From NCBI RefSeq assembly GCF_001399685.1, contig NZ_JTHN01000080.1, forward strand, positions 1 through 43,585: DNA of 43,585 bases. The letters run 5' to 3'. This DNA is from Paenibacillus sp. A3. Lineage in GTDB: Bacteria > Bacillota > Bacilli > Paenibacillales > NBRC-103111. A program made the translations under genes and the position numbers. The notes below the pieces were generated by a model that saw only the letters and a program-made list of their open reading frames with translations, was not told the origin of the DNA and made no database searches. Below are positions 16,368 through 24,342 of the stretch, piece by piece (the first letter of the stretch is position 1; every line of letters begins with the position of its first letter).

Positions 16368-16897
16368 GCTAGGGCCCCTTTCCCCGAAAAGCCTTCATGC
16401 TGAAGCAAAAACGTCTTAATGTGCAGTCCGCCGCCGTAGCCGACCATCGCGCCGCTTGCGCCGATCACGCGGTGACAGGGCACGATAATCGGGACAGGAT
16501 TGCGGTTGTTCGCTCCCCCTACGGCTCGTACCGCTTTAGGCGAACCGATCCGCACCGCAACGTCTTTATACGACCAGACTTCGCCGAACGGAATATCGGC
16601 CAACGCTTTCCATACTTGAATTTGAAACGGCGTGCCGCGCAAATCCAGAGGCAGGTCGAACGTTCGTCTCGTACCGGCAAAATAAGCCTGCAGCTGCTCC
16701 ACCGCCTCGGATAGCGTCCCGGGGTCCCGTACCCAGTCGCCCGTGCCGAACCGCTGCTCGGACCAAGCGCGAAGCTTCGGTTCGACATCGGCGAACGCGC
16801 CGAATTCGATCTGGCACAAGCCGCCTTGAGGCCCCGCGTTCCAGCCGAGCGTCAACACGCCGATCGGTGAATCGATTTCATCGTATCGGATCGTCAT
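16364..16897 (-). CDS. ogt: Methylated-DNA--protein-cysteine methyltransferase
   Basis: 177-aa suicide repair enzyme that transfers the alkyl group from O6-alkylguanine to its own cysteine. The active site reads PIIVPCHRVIGASGAMVGYGGG near residues 134-155, preceded by the helix-turn-helix with the arginine finger (VRIGSPKAVRAVGGANNRNP). Length is typical of Ogt/AdaB. The frame is open further upstream, but the ATG at 16897 fits the family start and has GGGGGAAGAGCAGG before it. It overlaps the 3' end of queG by 20 bp and its stop overlaps the start of the HD-GYP gene. Confidence 0.93.
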   Translation of the reverse strand: MTIRYDEIDSPIGVLTLGWNAGPQGGLCQIEFGAFADVEPKLRAWSEQRFGTGDWVRDPGTLSEAVEQLQAYFAGTRRTFDLPLDLRGTPFQIQVWKALADIPFGEVWSYKDVAVRIGSPKAVRAVGGANNRNPVPIIVPCHRVIGASGAMVGYGGGLHIKTFLLQHEGFSGKGALA

Positions 16898-18128
16898 CCT
16901 GCTCTTCCCCCTGTCGCTCTCCCGTAAATTGCGCTCGCGCTTTGCCGATCTCCCGGCGGGCCGCCTCGTCCCGCTCCGTCTCCCAAGCGGCGTCCAGCGC
17001 CTCGCGCGCAGCCTCGCCTCCGATGCGGCCAAGCGCCCAAGCGGCCGTGCCGCGAATCTCGGGACGCTCGTCCTTCCGCAGCAGCTCTGTGAGCTGCGGC
17101 ACGCTGCTCGCGTCCCGGAAGTTGCCCAGCGCGAGAATCGCGTTGCGCTGAATCGGCTTGCGCCCGCGCCAAGCGGCGGCGCTGTGGCCGAACCGCGCTT
17201 TGAACTCGCGGTTCGACATGGAGAGCAGCGGCAGCAGCAGCGGCTTGACGATCTCGGGGTCCGGCTGCAGTTCCGGATGATGTCCGGCGTGAATGCCTTT
17301 ATTTTTGGGGCAGACGATCTGGCACGTATCGCAGCCGTACAGCCGGTTGCCGATCTTGCGCTTCAGCTCGTCGTCCTCGATGAGCCCTTTCGTCTGTGTG
17401 AGGAACGAAACGCAGCGCTGCGCGTTAAGCTGTCCGGGGCCGACGAGCGCTCCGGTCGGACAGGCGTCGATGCAAAGCGTGCAATCGCCGCAGCTCTCGG
17501 TCACGGGCGTATCCGGCGGAAACGGCACGTTCGTGATCAGTTCGCCGAGGTAAACCCATGAGCCCCATTCCGGGGTAATCACGGAGCAATTTTTGCCGAC
17601 CCAGCCGATTCCGGCCCGCTCGGCCACCGCCCGGTCGACAAGCGCTCCGGTATCGACCAGACTCGCAGTGCGCGCTCCGGGCACCCGCTCGCGAATCCAG
17701 GCTTCGAGCCTTGCAAGCCGGTTGCGCAGCACGTGATGGTAGTCCTGCCCCCAAGCGGAGCGGGACAAAATGCCCCGGTATGCCCCCGGCTCGGACCGCG
17801 GCGCATTTCTCAGCTTCGACGGGTACGCCACCGCGATCGAAATAATGGACCGGGGCTCCGCAAGCGTCAGCGCCGGGTCCACACGCTTCTCGATATCCGA
17901 CTCCTCGAAGCCGGATTCGAACCCTTTCTCGCGGTGCCGGATCAAAATATCCTTCAATTCGACGAATGGATCGGCGCTCGCAAAGCCGATCTTGTCAATG
18001 CCCAGCTTCGCCGCATCCGCTTGCAGCTGCTGCTTGAGCCGGCTCCAGTCCGCTGGCTGCAGCTCCTCAGCCGCCGCAAACCGTTCGCTCTGCTGCTCCG
18101 TTCCCGCCCTGCTGTCTTCTTTTTCCAT
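16878..18128 (-). CDS. queG: Epoxyqueuosine reductase QueG
   Basis: 416-aa cobalamin-dependent iron-sulfur enzyme that reduces epoxyqueuosine to queuosine in tRNA, the last step of the pathway. Two ferredoxin-type [4Fe-4S] cysteine sets are visible: C213, C216, C219 and C223 (ESCGDCTLCIDACP), and C239, C266, C269 and C273 (GCDTCQIVCPKN). The substrate and cobalamin region contains SLVDTGALVDRAVAERAGIGWVGKN (151-180 region). The C-terminal 90 residues carry HEAT-like repeats (PIQRNAILALGNF, RGTAAWALGRIGG) as in Bacillus QueG. The start is the ATG at 18128, which overlaps the lepB stop as TAATG and has GGAGGAG 6 bases upstream. The frame extends 13 codons further into lepB, without support. folE, an early queuosine-precursor gene, lies about 2 kb downstream. 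Confidence 0.95.
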   Translation of the reverse strand: MEKEDSRAGTEQQSERFAAAEELQPADWSRLKQQLQADAAKLGIDKIGFASADPFVELKDILIRHREKGFESGFEESDIEKRVDPALTLAEPRSIISIAVAYPSKLRNAPRSEPGAYRGILSRSAWGQDYHHVLRNRLARLEAWIRERVPGARTASLVDTGALVDRAVAERAGIGWVGKNCSVITPEWGSWVYLGELITNVPFPPDTPVTESCGDCTLCIDACPTGALVGPGQLNAQRCVSFLTQTKGLIEDDELKRKIGNRLYGCDTCQIVCPKNKGIHAGHHPELQPDPEIVKPLLLPLLSMSNREFKARFGHSAAAWRGRKPIQRNAILALGNFRDASSVPQLTELLRKDERPEIRGTAAWALGRIGGEAAREALDAAWETERDEAARREIGKARAQFTGERQGEEQDDDPIR

Positions 18129-18724
18129 TACAGGCTCCTCCACTTTTGCGGCGGCCATAGGATCCATTCCGCCCGTCCGATGACCCGGGTTACCGGAATG
18201 GCGCCAAAGGTACGGCTATCGTAGCTGGCATACCGGTGTCGGTTATCCCCCATGACAAACAGATGGCCTTCGGCAACCGTATAAGGCTCGAAGCGCCCGT
18301 CCTCGATGCTGGAATCCGTATACGCTTCCTGCGCCTCGCTGCCGTTGACGTAAAGCTTGCCGCCCCGGATATGGACCTCGTCTCCGGCCACCGCTACCAC
18401 CCGCTTCACCAAAAAAGGATGCATGGATTCGCTTCCCGGCGGCTCCTGGATGACCACAACGTCTCCGCGCTTGGGCGGCGTACCGGCATATCGGATCGTT
18501 TTATTGATAAACAACCATTCGCCCTCTTCCAGCGTAGGCTGCATAGATTCCCCTTTGACTGTGGACAAATGAAACACGAATTGATGCATGAGCACGACCA
18601 AGGCCAACGCGAACGCGAACCACTTCATCCAGCCCAGCAGCTCCCGTAAAGGGTTGGAGCTAACCGGGCTTTCCGACGAGCTTTCGGTCCGTTCGCTTTC
18701 GTTGTTGCTCAGAGAAAAGCTCAC
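18128..18724 (-). CDS. lepB: Signal peptidase I
   Basis: 198-aa type I signal peptidase, anchored by one N-terminal membrane helix (about residues 32-53, WFAFALALVVLMHQFVFHL) with the catalytic domain outside. The Ser-Lys dyad is in KGESMQPTL (serine about 61) and FLVKRVVAVAGDEV (lysine about 107); the later boxes are FVMGDNRHRYASYDSRTFG and GRAEWILWPP. Single-TM architecture is the Bacillus Sip type. The start is the GTG at 18724, with GGAGG 8 bases before it. It begins 3 bp after the DUF402 stop and its TAA overlaps the queG ATG. Confidence 0.94.
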   Translation of the reverse strand: MSFSLSNNESERTESSSESPVSSNPLRELLGWMKWFAFALALVVLMHQFVFHLSTVKGESMQPTLEEGEWLFINKTIRYAGTPPKRGDVVVIQEPPGSESMHPFLVKRVVAVAGDEVHIRGGKLYVNGSEAQEAYTDSSIEDGRFEPYTVAEGHLFVMGDNRHRYASYDSRTFGAIPVTRVIGRAEWILWPPQKWRSL

Positions 18725-18727
18725 ATC

Positions 18728-19279
18728 CTAACCCTCCGCTCCGCGTTCTTTCCACTGCTCATAATAGGATAGGACCAGCTCGTCCCGAAACGGCGCTTTA
18801 GCGCCTTTTACGCGCCCCAGCAAATGCTGCAAGCCCTGCTCGACCTTGCTCTCCACGACGGTGGAATAATGATAGGCGAGCTTGTGCCGCTCGTATTCTT
18901 CCCGATCGACGACATGTACATCGCCCGCCGGCATGCGAATCACGTCCAGATCGTAATCGATATAGGTAATGACACGTCCGTTCACATACGGCGGGGAAGC
19001 GACGTTGCAGTAGTACCGGACGCCGGCTTCCTCGATCAGCGCGACTACGTTAAACCACTGCCCCGGGATAAAAAAAGACACTCCGGGAATGCGGCTGACC
19101 CATTCTTTGCCGTCGGCCTCGACGATTTTCGTCTGGCTGTTAATCAGCACCAGCATGGACTCCGCCCGATGGGATTCATGCAGCAGACGTTCCGGCACCA
19201 ACCAATTTTCAAGCCACATGCGATGCAAGTGCCCGTCGTGTTTAAAGCTTTTGATGACATGCGGGGTAAACGTCTCCAT
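18728..19279 (-). CDS. DUF402 family nucleoside tri-/diphosphate phosphatase-like protein
   Basis: 183-aa protein of the DUF402/Ntdp group (YgaC-like), which hydrolyses nucleoside tri- and diphosphates in characterised cocci and Bacillus members. Family marks are SFKHDGHLHRMWLENW near the start, WFNVVALIEEAGVRYYCNVASPP in the middle, and ITYIDYDLDVIRMP with VDREEYERHK after it, which supply the metal-binding acidic residues. The N-terminal strand region VLINSQTKIVEADGKEWVSRIPG is also typical. The ATG at 19279 has AGAAGGG 10 bases upstream; a TTG three codons earlier is in frame but less well spaced. It is the first gene of the operon with lepB, queG, ogt and the HD-GYP gene. Confidence 0.85.
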   Translation of the reverse strand: METFTPHVIKSFKHDGHLHRMWLENWLVPERLLHESHRAESMLVLINSQTKIVEADGKEWVSRIPGVSFFIPGQWFNVVALIEEAGVRYYCNVASPPYVNGRVITYIDYDLDVIRMPAGDVHVVDREEYERHKLAYHYSTVVESKVEQGLQHLLGRVKGAKAPFRDELVLSYYEQWKERGAEG

Positions 19280-19392
19280 GTGGTCCAAACCCTTCTGCCT
19301 GCGGTTTTCAACTGACTGTCGTGCTTCTTACTCTTGCTACTAGCATAAACTTATGTTGCACCGCTTTCAAGAGCCGTAATCTTCGAATAAAC

Positions 19393-19434
19393 AAAAAAAG
19401 CATAGCCGGGAAACCGAGGGGCTCCGGGTATGCT
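19393..19434 (-). terminator. Rho-independent terminator of the GNAT gene
   Basis: Stem AGCATACCCGGA/TCCCGGCTATGCT with a small mismatch, followed on the minus strand by seven T residues (19393-19399). It lies between the GNAT gene and the DUF402 operon. Confidence 0.88.
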
Positions 19435-19467
19435 TGTGTGATTCGTTAAGCTTGATTCTGCTCGATA

Positions 19468-19905
19468 TCAGCCGTTCACAATGCTGAGCCGCTGCGGGAA
19501 CCGGGAAAAGTCTTCCGCCTGATAGCCGGCTTTCTCGTATACGGGAATAACCACTTCGTTGTGCGCATCGATGGTAACCATTATGCGGCGCACTTTGCGT
19601 CCTACAAAACGCTGGCGAAGGGACTCGATCAAGCTCTGGCCGATTCCTCTGCGCTGATAATCCTGCCCCACGGCAATGCGATAGTAGTAGCCGTCCTGGT
19701 TATCGATCGTTCCGACGATGACCCCGACGATCGCGCCTTCGTCTTCCGCGACAAGGACGAGCTCGCTGTCCCAGGACAACTGTCTGGCGAAAGCCGACAT
19801 CGTCTCCTCGTAACATTCCTCTGAAAGCACATTCCTGAAAAGCTCCGTGACTGAAACGTAATCGGACAATTTAAACGTACGAACCAGATACGAACTTACA
19901 AGCAT
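19468..19905 (-). CDS. GNAT family N-acetyltransferase
   Basis: 145-aa acetyltransferase. The acetyl-CoA binding motif is YRIAVGQDYQRRGIGQSLIESL (Q/R-x-x-G-x-G/A pattern, RRGIGQ), preceded by the beta strand LVLVAEDEGAIVGVIVG and followed by the C-terminal YEKAGYQAEDF. Residues before and after fit the RimI-like fold, but the acceptor is unknown. The frame extends 25 codons upstream, but I chose the ATG at 19905 because GGGGAGAGTTTAAC precedes it and the extra residues are hydrophobic and unlike the family. It has its own terminator. Confidence 0.86.
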   Translation of the reverse strand: MLVSSYLVRTFKLSDYVSVTELFRNVLSEECYEETMSAFARQLSWDSELVLVAEDEGAIVGVIVGTIDNQDGYYYRIAVGQDYQRRGIGQSLIESLRQRFVGRKVRRIMVTIDAHNEVVIPVYEKAGYQAEDFSRFPQRLSIVNG

Positions 19906-20108
19906 GTTAAACTCTCCCCGCCACTCATATGGTAGATAATAAAATACGACAAATAACGCAATATTCCTGCTAATTTTCAAAAAAACGATAAAAAATCTTC
20001 ATATTTTTTTAATTTTCTCCTGAAAGCGCTTAATTTTAACCCTTTGCAAAAAGTTCGGGTCGTTTATTGTCTGTTCTTTGCAAATCGTGCAATCTCCGGT
20101 CAACGGCG

Positions 20109-20169
20109 AAAAAGCTCCCTTCCGGCATCCGCTGCCTTCGGGGAGCTTTTCCTGCGAGCTGCTCGCAGG
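20109..20169 (-). terminator. Terminator of the subtilisin gene plus adjacent small palindrome
   Basis: Stem AAAAGCTCCC/GGGAGCTTTTT (20141-20150 with 20109-20119) with a GC-rich loop and a T-run on the minus strand. Immediately before it on the transcript is a near-perfect 19-bp palindrome, CCTGCGAGC/GCTCGCAGG (20151-20169), which begins four bases after the stop codon. Confidence 0.8.
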
Positions 20170-20173
20170 AGCG

Positions 20174-22015
20174 TTATTTCTCCATCTGATCCAAGAGCCG
20201 GTGCAGAACCGTCACGGCCTGGGCCCGCGTCGCTTGTCTATTCGGCTCGAAGGAGCCGTCCGGGTTGCCTTCCAGCAAGCCCAACCCGGCGGCCCGTCCT
20301 ACCGAATCCTTGGCCCAGTCGCTGACGGCCTCACGGTCCGTGAATGCCGGTGCGTTCGACGGCATCATAATATCGTAAACGTCGTCGGTCACGGAAAGCT
20401 CGACCGGACCGTTCCATTCCCCGTTGACCAAAGAAACGGTTTTGTTCTGTTTATATCGATCCGCGTAATCTACCGTCACTGCAATTTCGGAGGACAGACC
20501 CCGAAGCGGGGCCCCTTTATCGTCCTCTGCCCTTACCGTCAAGTTGACGTGCCGCCCGTCCGGCTCCGGCGCTGCCGTCATACGGAGACGCGGCATTGCA
20601 AAAGCCCGCTTGCCGTTCATCAGCCCTCCGCCGTAATAATCTTGATGCTTCGGAAAGTAATATGTCCCCAAATAATATCCCGATATCGGCGGTACATCCA
20701 GCTTTTGGCTGCTGTCATACAAAATATGATGCACGTCCTGCGAGCTCAAGTTTTTATTTTGAGCTTTGAGCAAAGCGGCCAGTCCCGCAACCATCGGGGA
20801 CGAATAAGAGGTCCCGGCACCGCTGGCATAGCCGCCGGACAGCGCCGTCGAGTACACGCCGGTTCCCTGCGCAACCGTTGTTATTTTTCCAATATTGGAA
20901 AAATCGGAAATCGTCAACGCATTGTTCGCCACGCGGGTAACCGAGCCTACGGAGACGACGCCTTCGTAGCGCGCCGGGTAGACGGTCCAGGCAAATTTCC
21001 TGTAACCGTTATCCAGACGGGTCGGAAAATCGGCAGGCTCGCCGAACAGCCAATGGTTGCTCTCGTTGCCGGCCGCTGCGACCACAACCACATTCCGGGC
21101 CAGGGCGTAATCGACAGCTTCTTTCAGCATTTGGCTGTTTTGCGGCATCCCCAGGCTGATGTTGATCACGTCTACCTTGTTGTCGGCCGCCCATCGGATG
21201 CCTTGAGCTACGGCGCTGCTCGGAATGTAGTCTTTATTGTTGGCGTCTTTCTTCCCTACCTTCACCGGAACGATCCGTGCGCCGCCGGCCGCTCCGGCTA
21301 TGCCGATACCGTTATTGGTTACGGCTGCGGCGATCCCGGCGACCATCGTACCGTGTCCCGAATCGTCGACAGGAGGCTGGCCTTCGTCAAGCGCATTATA
21401 GCCCGCTTCCAAGCTCCCGGCGAGATCCGGATGGTGCGGATTCACACCCGAATCGACGATCGCGATACGGATCGAAAACCTGTCCTGCACGCGCTCCCAG
21501 GCATAGGTCATCTCAGTTACGCTGAGACCCCACTGGCTCCCGTTCACATAATAAGGATCATTCGGTTGATAGATGGAGGAGGTCACGGTCGGCGAACCGC
21601 CCTTGCTTGCGACCTGACCCGGCACCTCCGTAACCGCCGGATCGGCGTATTGCAGCAAATATTCGGGCTCGGCTGCCGCCACGGCAGGGTCTCGTTTATA
21701 GCGTTCGACAGCGGAAAGCACGTTCTCTCCCGGCGCCAGCGGCATTTCGACGAACGAATCCGAACCCCCGGCCGCAAGCAGTCCGGCAGAGCCCTCGCTC
21801 CGGGCTTGCTCCTTGTATTTCACCCACACTTTTCCGGAAACTACGTTTGCCGGCTGAGTTGCGAGGGACGACGGCATTGAAAATGGCGGAGACGAGGACC
21901 GTGCACCCAAATTTCCCTCCGCTGCCTGTACTTTTCCCGAACTCCAAGCCAAAAAAGGCGACAGCATCACTGCCGTCGCTAACGTTACGTGAAGCCATCG
22001 CTTCTTCATCCGCAT
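20174..22015 (-). CDS. Secreted subtilisin-like (S8) serine protease with one C-terminal SLH motif
   Basis: 613-aa exported protease. Residues 1-32 are a signal peptide ending KVQA. About 55-125 is an I9-like propeptide (KVWVKYKEQ, then VERYKRDPAVAAAEPEYLLQY). The catalytic domain (about 150-480) has the triad D188 in AIVDSG, H221 in GHGTMVAG and S403 in GTSYSSPMVAG, with oxyanion N317. A region of about 60 residues rich in beta-type sequence follows. The C-terminus (about 560-610) has a single SLH motif, AVSDWAKDSVGRAAGLGLLEG followed by RATRAQAVTVLHRLL-like sequence (here NRQATRAQAVTVLHRL). Cell-wall anchoring normally uses three SLH copies, so one copy suggests weak binding or oligomeric binding. 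The start may be M1 or M3. Monocistronic, with its own promoter and terminator. Confidence 0.93.
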   Translation of the reverse strand: MRMKKRWLHVTLATAVMLSPFLAWSSGKVQAAEGNLGARSSSPPFSMPSSLATQPANVVSGKVWVKYKEQARSEGSAGLLAAGGSDSFVEMPLAPGENVLSAVERYKRDPAVAAAEPEYLLQYADPAVTEVPGQVASKGGSPTVTSSIYQPNDPYYVNGSQWGLSVTEMTYAWERVQDRFSIRIAIVDSGVNPHHPDLAGSLEAGYNALDEGQPPVDDSGHGTMVAGIAAAVTNNGIGIAGAAGGARIVPVKVGKKDANNKDYIPSSAVAQGIRWAADNKVDVINISLGMPQNSQMLKEAVDYALARNVVVVAAAGNESNHWLFGEPADFPTRLDNGYRKFAWTVYPARYEGVVSVGSVTRVANNALTISDFSNIGKITTVAQGTGVYSTALSGGYASGAGTSYSSPMVAGLAALLKAQNKNLSSQDVHHILYDSSQKLDVPPISGYYLGTYYFPKHQDYYGGGLMNGKRAFAMPRLRMTAAPEPDGRHVNLTVRAEDDKGAPLRGLSSEIAVTVDYADRYKQNKTVSLVNGEWNGPVELSVTDDVYDIMMPSNAPAFTDREAVSDWAKDSVGRAAGLGLLEGNPDGSFEPNRQATRAQAVTVLHRLLDQMEK

Positions 22016-22068
22016 TTGCTCCCCCCAGCAATCTCCCTGTTGACAACTCTACTAAAACTTACCACTCT

Positions 22069-22098
22069 AGTATATGACGAAAAAAATAGTTTCAGCAA
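22069..22098 (-). promoter_or_regulatory. Candidate promoter of the subtilisin gene
   Basis: Minus strand TTGCTG (22093-22098), 18-base spacer, TATACT (22069-22074). The -35 overlaps a near palindrome TTTCA-N4-TGAAA (22090-22103). Confidence 0.6.
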
Positions 22099-22118
22099 TG
22101 AAAGATTGCGAATTTTGC

Positions 22119-22145
22119 CGAAACATTAGATGTAACCGTTTCGTA
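22119..22145 (+). promoter_or_regulatory. Candidate ECF-sigma promoter of the lipoprotein gene
   Basis: CGAAAC (22119-22124), 17 bases, CGTA (22142-22145). This resembles the (T)GAAAC-N16/17-CGTA promoters used by sigma-W-like ECF factors in Bacillus. Expected start is about 22152, roughly 30 bases before the ATG at 22183. No convincing sigma-A promoter is seen for this gene. Confidence 0.45.
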
Positions 22146-22182
22146 TTAATTGGTAATTTCCTTAGAATGGGAGCGAATCAAG

Positions 22183-23037
22183 ATGAACAAGCATGAGCCC
22201 TCCAATCCGAACGCTTCATCGGCAGCGGGAAATAAGAAGCTGATCAGCCTGTTTGTAGCGGCTGCCTTGGCTGCAAGCGCCGGATGCTCTTCGCCTCCGG
22301 CTGCGAATGCCCCGCTGCAACCTGCTCCGCGGCCTCAAGGCGGGATCAATCCGCCCCCGGCCGCGACCGGCACGGGAGCTGGGGCCGGCGCCGGAGCTGC
22401 CGCCGGCATCGGAGCCGCAGCAGGTGCAGCAGCCGGCGCGGCAGCTGGTGCAGCAGCCGCTCCGTCGGCAGACTACTGCCGGGACGATAACAACGACGAT
22501 GAATGCGACGACGGCAGCGGACGCATCAACCGTTCGGGCAGCAGCGCCTATTTCTACGGCGGCAACACTTACTACCATCGATCCGCTGTGGGATCGAACG
22601 GAGCGGTCGCTACCCCACCGGCAACCGTCACGAAGCCAAGCGGCAATGCCGTCCAGCCGCAAGGAAGCGGCAGTGCGGCGGCCACCCCGCCCAAGAGTAC
22701 GCCGGAACCGACAAAAACGCCTGCGCCGACAACCAGCGGACGAACAGGCAGCTTCAACACGAAAGACTCCGTTTCGTCCGGTTCAAGCTCCGGCGTTAAG
22801 AGCGGCGGCAGCTCGGGTACGGCTAGCGGCGACTCATCCGCCTCTTCTGCAGGTACGCCGGGCAAATCGGTATCCGGCTCGTCGGCATCTTCCGGTTCGT
22901 CCGGGTCTTCGATAAGCAGCAGCTCGAAAGGAAGCTCCAGTTCGTCAAGCTCATCCAGCTCGTCCAGCGGCATCTCTTCGGGAAGCTCCGGCGGGCATGG
23001 CGGGATCGGGAGCTCCAGTTCAAGCAGTGGGGGTTAA
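22183..23037 (+). CDS. Ser/Gly/Ala-rich lipoprotein of unknown function
   Basis: 284-aa predicted lipoprotein. A charged N-terminus of about 25 residues is followed by a hydrophobic stretch and a lipobox AASAGC, with C41 the lipidated residue. The mature part is built of low-complexity blocks: a proline stretch; about 30 residues made almost only of Gly and Ala with GxxxG/AxxxA spacing (a possible membrane-inserting or glycine-zipper helix); an acidic patch DYCRDDNNDDECDDGSG with two cysteines; a Tyr/Gly segment AYFYGGNTYYHRS; a Pro/Thr/Ser linker; and a Ser/Gly tail of more than 80 residues. The final block has long serine runs. The ATG at 22183 follows GGGAGCGAATCAAG; an upstream in-frame start lacks a site. 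No family recognised. Divergent from the subtilisin gene. Likely surface-exposed. Confidence 0.7.
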   Translation: MNKHEPSNPNASSAAGNKKLISLFVAAALAASAGCSSPPAANAPLQPAPRPQGGINPPPAATGTGAGAGAGAAAGIGAAAGAAAGAAAGAAAAPSADYCRDDNNDDECDDGSGRINRSGSSAYFYGGNTYYHRSAVGSNGAVATPPATVTKPSGNAVQPQGSGSAAATPPKSTPEPTKTPAPTTSGRTGSFNTKDSVSSGSSSGVKSGGSSGTASGDSSASSAGTPGKSVSGSSASSGSSGSSISSSSKGSSSSSSSSSSSSGISSGSSGGHGGIGSSSSSSGG

Positions 23038-23043
23038 GCTCGG

Positions 23044-23067
23044 GGAGGCACAACTGCCTCCTTTTTT
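23044..23067 (+). terminator. Rho-independent terminator of the lipoprotein gene
   Basis: Perfect 7-bp stem GGAGGCA/TGCCTCC with a 4-base loop, then six T residues (23062-23067). Confidence 0.9.
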
Positions 23068-23181
23068 CTTTTGCATAAAAGTCCGAGCGGCGTGAAACGA
23101 TAATCCGGTAATCTTTGGCTTTGCACAGACGGATGCAATATCATGCGGCAATCGTTCGGATTGCATTGGAGGAGGAAAACG

Positions 23182-23418
23182 ATGACAAACGAGGCGACGA
23201 CGAAATCCGGTATTATGCGCCGGATTGACGAACTGAACGATGTGCAGATGACGAAATGGACGTCGGAGGAGCTTCATTACCATCAACGGGTCATGAGCGA
23301 TCTGTCCCCTTGGCTGAACGCTCAAGGCACCGCCATGCTCGGGCAGATCATCCACGAGATCGAGCACCGCGGCGGCGAACGGTTTCGTGGGGAGGATGCC
23401 CCTGCCACGAACACTTAA
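23182..23418 (+). CDS. Small cytosolic protein of unknown function, 78 aa
   Basis: 78-aa hydrophilic protein, predicted mostly helical (RRIDELNDVQMTKWTSEELHYHQRVMSD). No signal peptide, membrane segment or known motif. The ATG at 23182 follows TTGGAGGAGGAAAACG, a strong ribosome site, and supports a real gene. The upstream extension to 23143 is not supported. It lies 82 bp before sodA on the same strand, with the sodA promoter in between, so the two may be transcribed separately. Confidence 0.65.
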   Translation: MTNEATTKSGIMRRIDELNDVQMTKWTSEELHYHQRVMSDLSPWLNAQGTAMLGQIIHEIEHRGGERFRGEDAPATNT

Positions 23419-23430
23419 TATACATAAATG

Positions 23431-23459
23431 TTGATTTTATATGGAAAATAGGCGATAAT
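23431..23459 (+). promoter_or_regulatory. Promoter of sodA
   Basis: TTGATT (23431-23436), 17-base spacer, GATAAT (23454-23459), close to the sigma-A consensus. Expected start is about 23466, with CAGGAGGTAGATAGAAG before the ATG at 23500. Confidence 0.8.
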
Positions 23460-23499
23460 AAATCTTGGAAATCTCATATCCTCAGGAGGTAGATAGAAG

Positions 23500-24114
23500 A
23501 TGGCACACCAATTACCGGCACTTCCTTATGCGAACAATGCGCTTGAGCCTCACATCGACGAAATGACCATGATGATCCACCACGATCGTCACCACAACAC
23601 ATACGTTACGAACCTGAACGCTGCGCTTGAAGGCCATGCCGATCTTCAATCCAAAAGCGTGGAAGACCTGATCGCCGATCTGAACAGCGTACCGGAGAGC
23701 ATCCGTACCGCAGTCCGCAACAACGGCGGCGGCCATGCGAACCACTCCTTGTTCTGGGAAACGATCGGCCCGAACGGCGGCGGCGCTCCGAGCGGCAAGC
23801 TGGCTGACGCGATCAACAGCGAACTGGGCGGCTTCGATAAGTTCAAAGAAGACTTCGCTAAAGCGGCTACGACCCGTTTCGGCTCCGGCTGGGCTTTCCT
23901 CGCTGTGACCAAAGACGGCAAATTGAAAGTGTACAGCCTGCCGAACCAAGACAGCCCGATCATGGAAGGCGAAACACCGATCCTCGGTCTGGACGTATGG
24001 GAGCATGCGTACTACTTGAAATATCAAAACAAACGCCCTGACTACATCGCGGCATTCTGGAACGTTGTCAACTGGAACGAAGTCGGCAAACGTTACGAAG
24101 CGGCTGTGAAATAA
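23500..24114 (+). CDS. sodA: Superoxide dismutase [Mn]
   Basis: 204-aa cytosolic superoxide dismutase. Metal ligands H27 (MMIHHDRHH), H82 ([11 protein letters not shown]), D165 and H169 (DVWEHAYYL) are in place. The glycine-rich GGGH before the second ligand and Q150 in LPNQDSP are those of the Mn-type, not the Fe-type. Full length, no extension. Codon use is strongly biased, with many GCG, CTG and GGC codons, suggesting high expression. It has a near-consensus promoter and a strong terminator, so it is monocistronic. A second, larger SOD with an N-terminal helical domain lies at 11382. Confidence 0.97.
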   Translation: MAHQLPALPYANNALEPHIDEMTMMIHHDRHHNTYVTNLNAALEGHADLQSKSVEDLIADLNSVPESIRTAVRNNGGGHANHSLFWETIGPNGGGAPSGKLADAINSELGGFDKFKEDFAKAATTRFGSGWAFLAVTKDGKLKVYSLPNQDSPIMEGETPILGLDVWEHAYYLKYQNKRPDYIAAFWNVVNWNEVGKRYEAAVK

Positions 24115-24128
24115 TCGGCTTTGCCCGC

Positions 24129-24166
24129 AAAGGACTGCGGAGGTTCTCCTCTATGCAGTCCTTTTT
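24129..24166 (+). terminator. Rho-independent terminator of sodA
   Basis: 10-bp stem AAAGGACTGC/GCAGTCCTTT (24129-24138 with 24155-24164), followed by a T-tract to 24166. Confidence 0.92.
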
Positions 24167-24342
24167 CTATCCTCGGCATGTATCGCCCGAACCACGTCCT
24201 CTAAGACTGCCCGACAGGTATATCGAAGGCCCCTTTCCCCCGAAGCCGGAACGTAGTATGATAGACAAATAGGCGAATTTTGGAGAAAACGGAAACCGTG
24301 ACCGAAAAACGCAACATATTTGATCGGGAAAGAGTGAGACTC

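Noticed and set aside
18129-18167. Earlier start for queG inside lepB
   Set aside because: The TAATG overlap with a GGAGG site at the right spacing fits better.
20078-21880. 600-codon open frame opposite the subtilisin gene
   Set aside because: Shadow of the S8 coding strand; the S8 triad and domains are on the minus strand.
22090-22103. TTTCA-N4-TGAAA near the subtilisin promoter as a third IclR-type site
   Set aside because: The spacing is 4, not 5, so it would not give the same dimer geometry; noted only.
22900-23034. Serine-codon-rich stretch as a tandem DNA repeat
   Set aside because: Codons vary (AGC, TCC, TCG, AGT), so it is a protein-level low-complexity tail and not a clear DNA repeat array.
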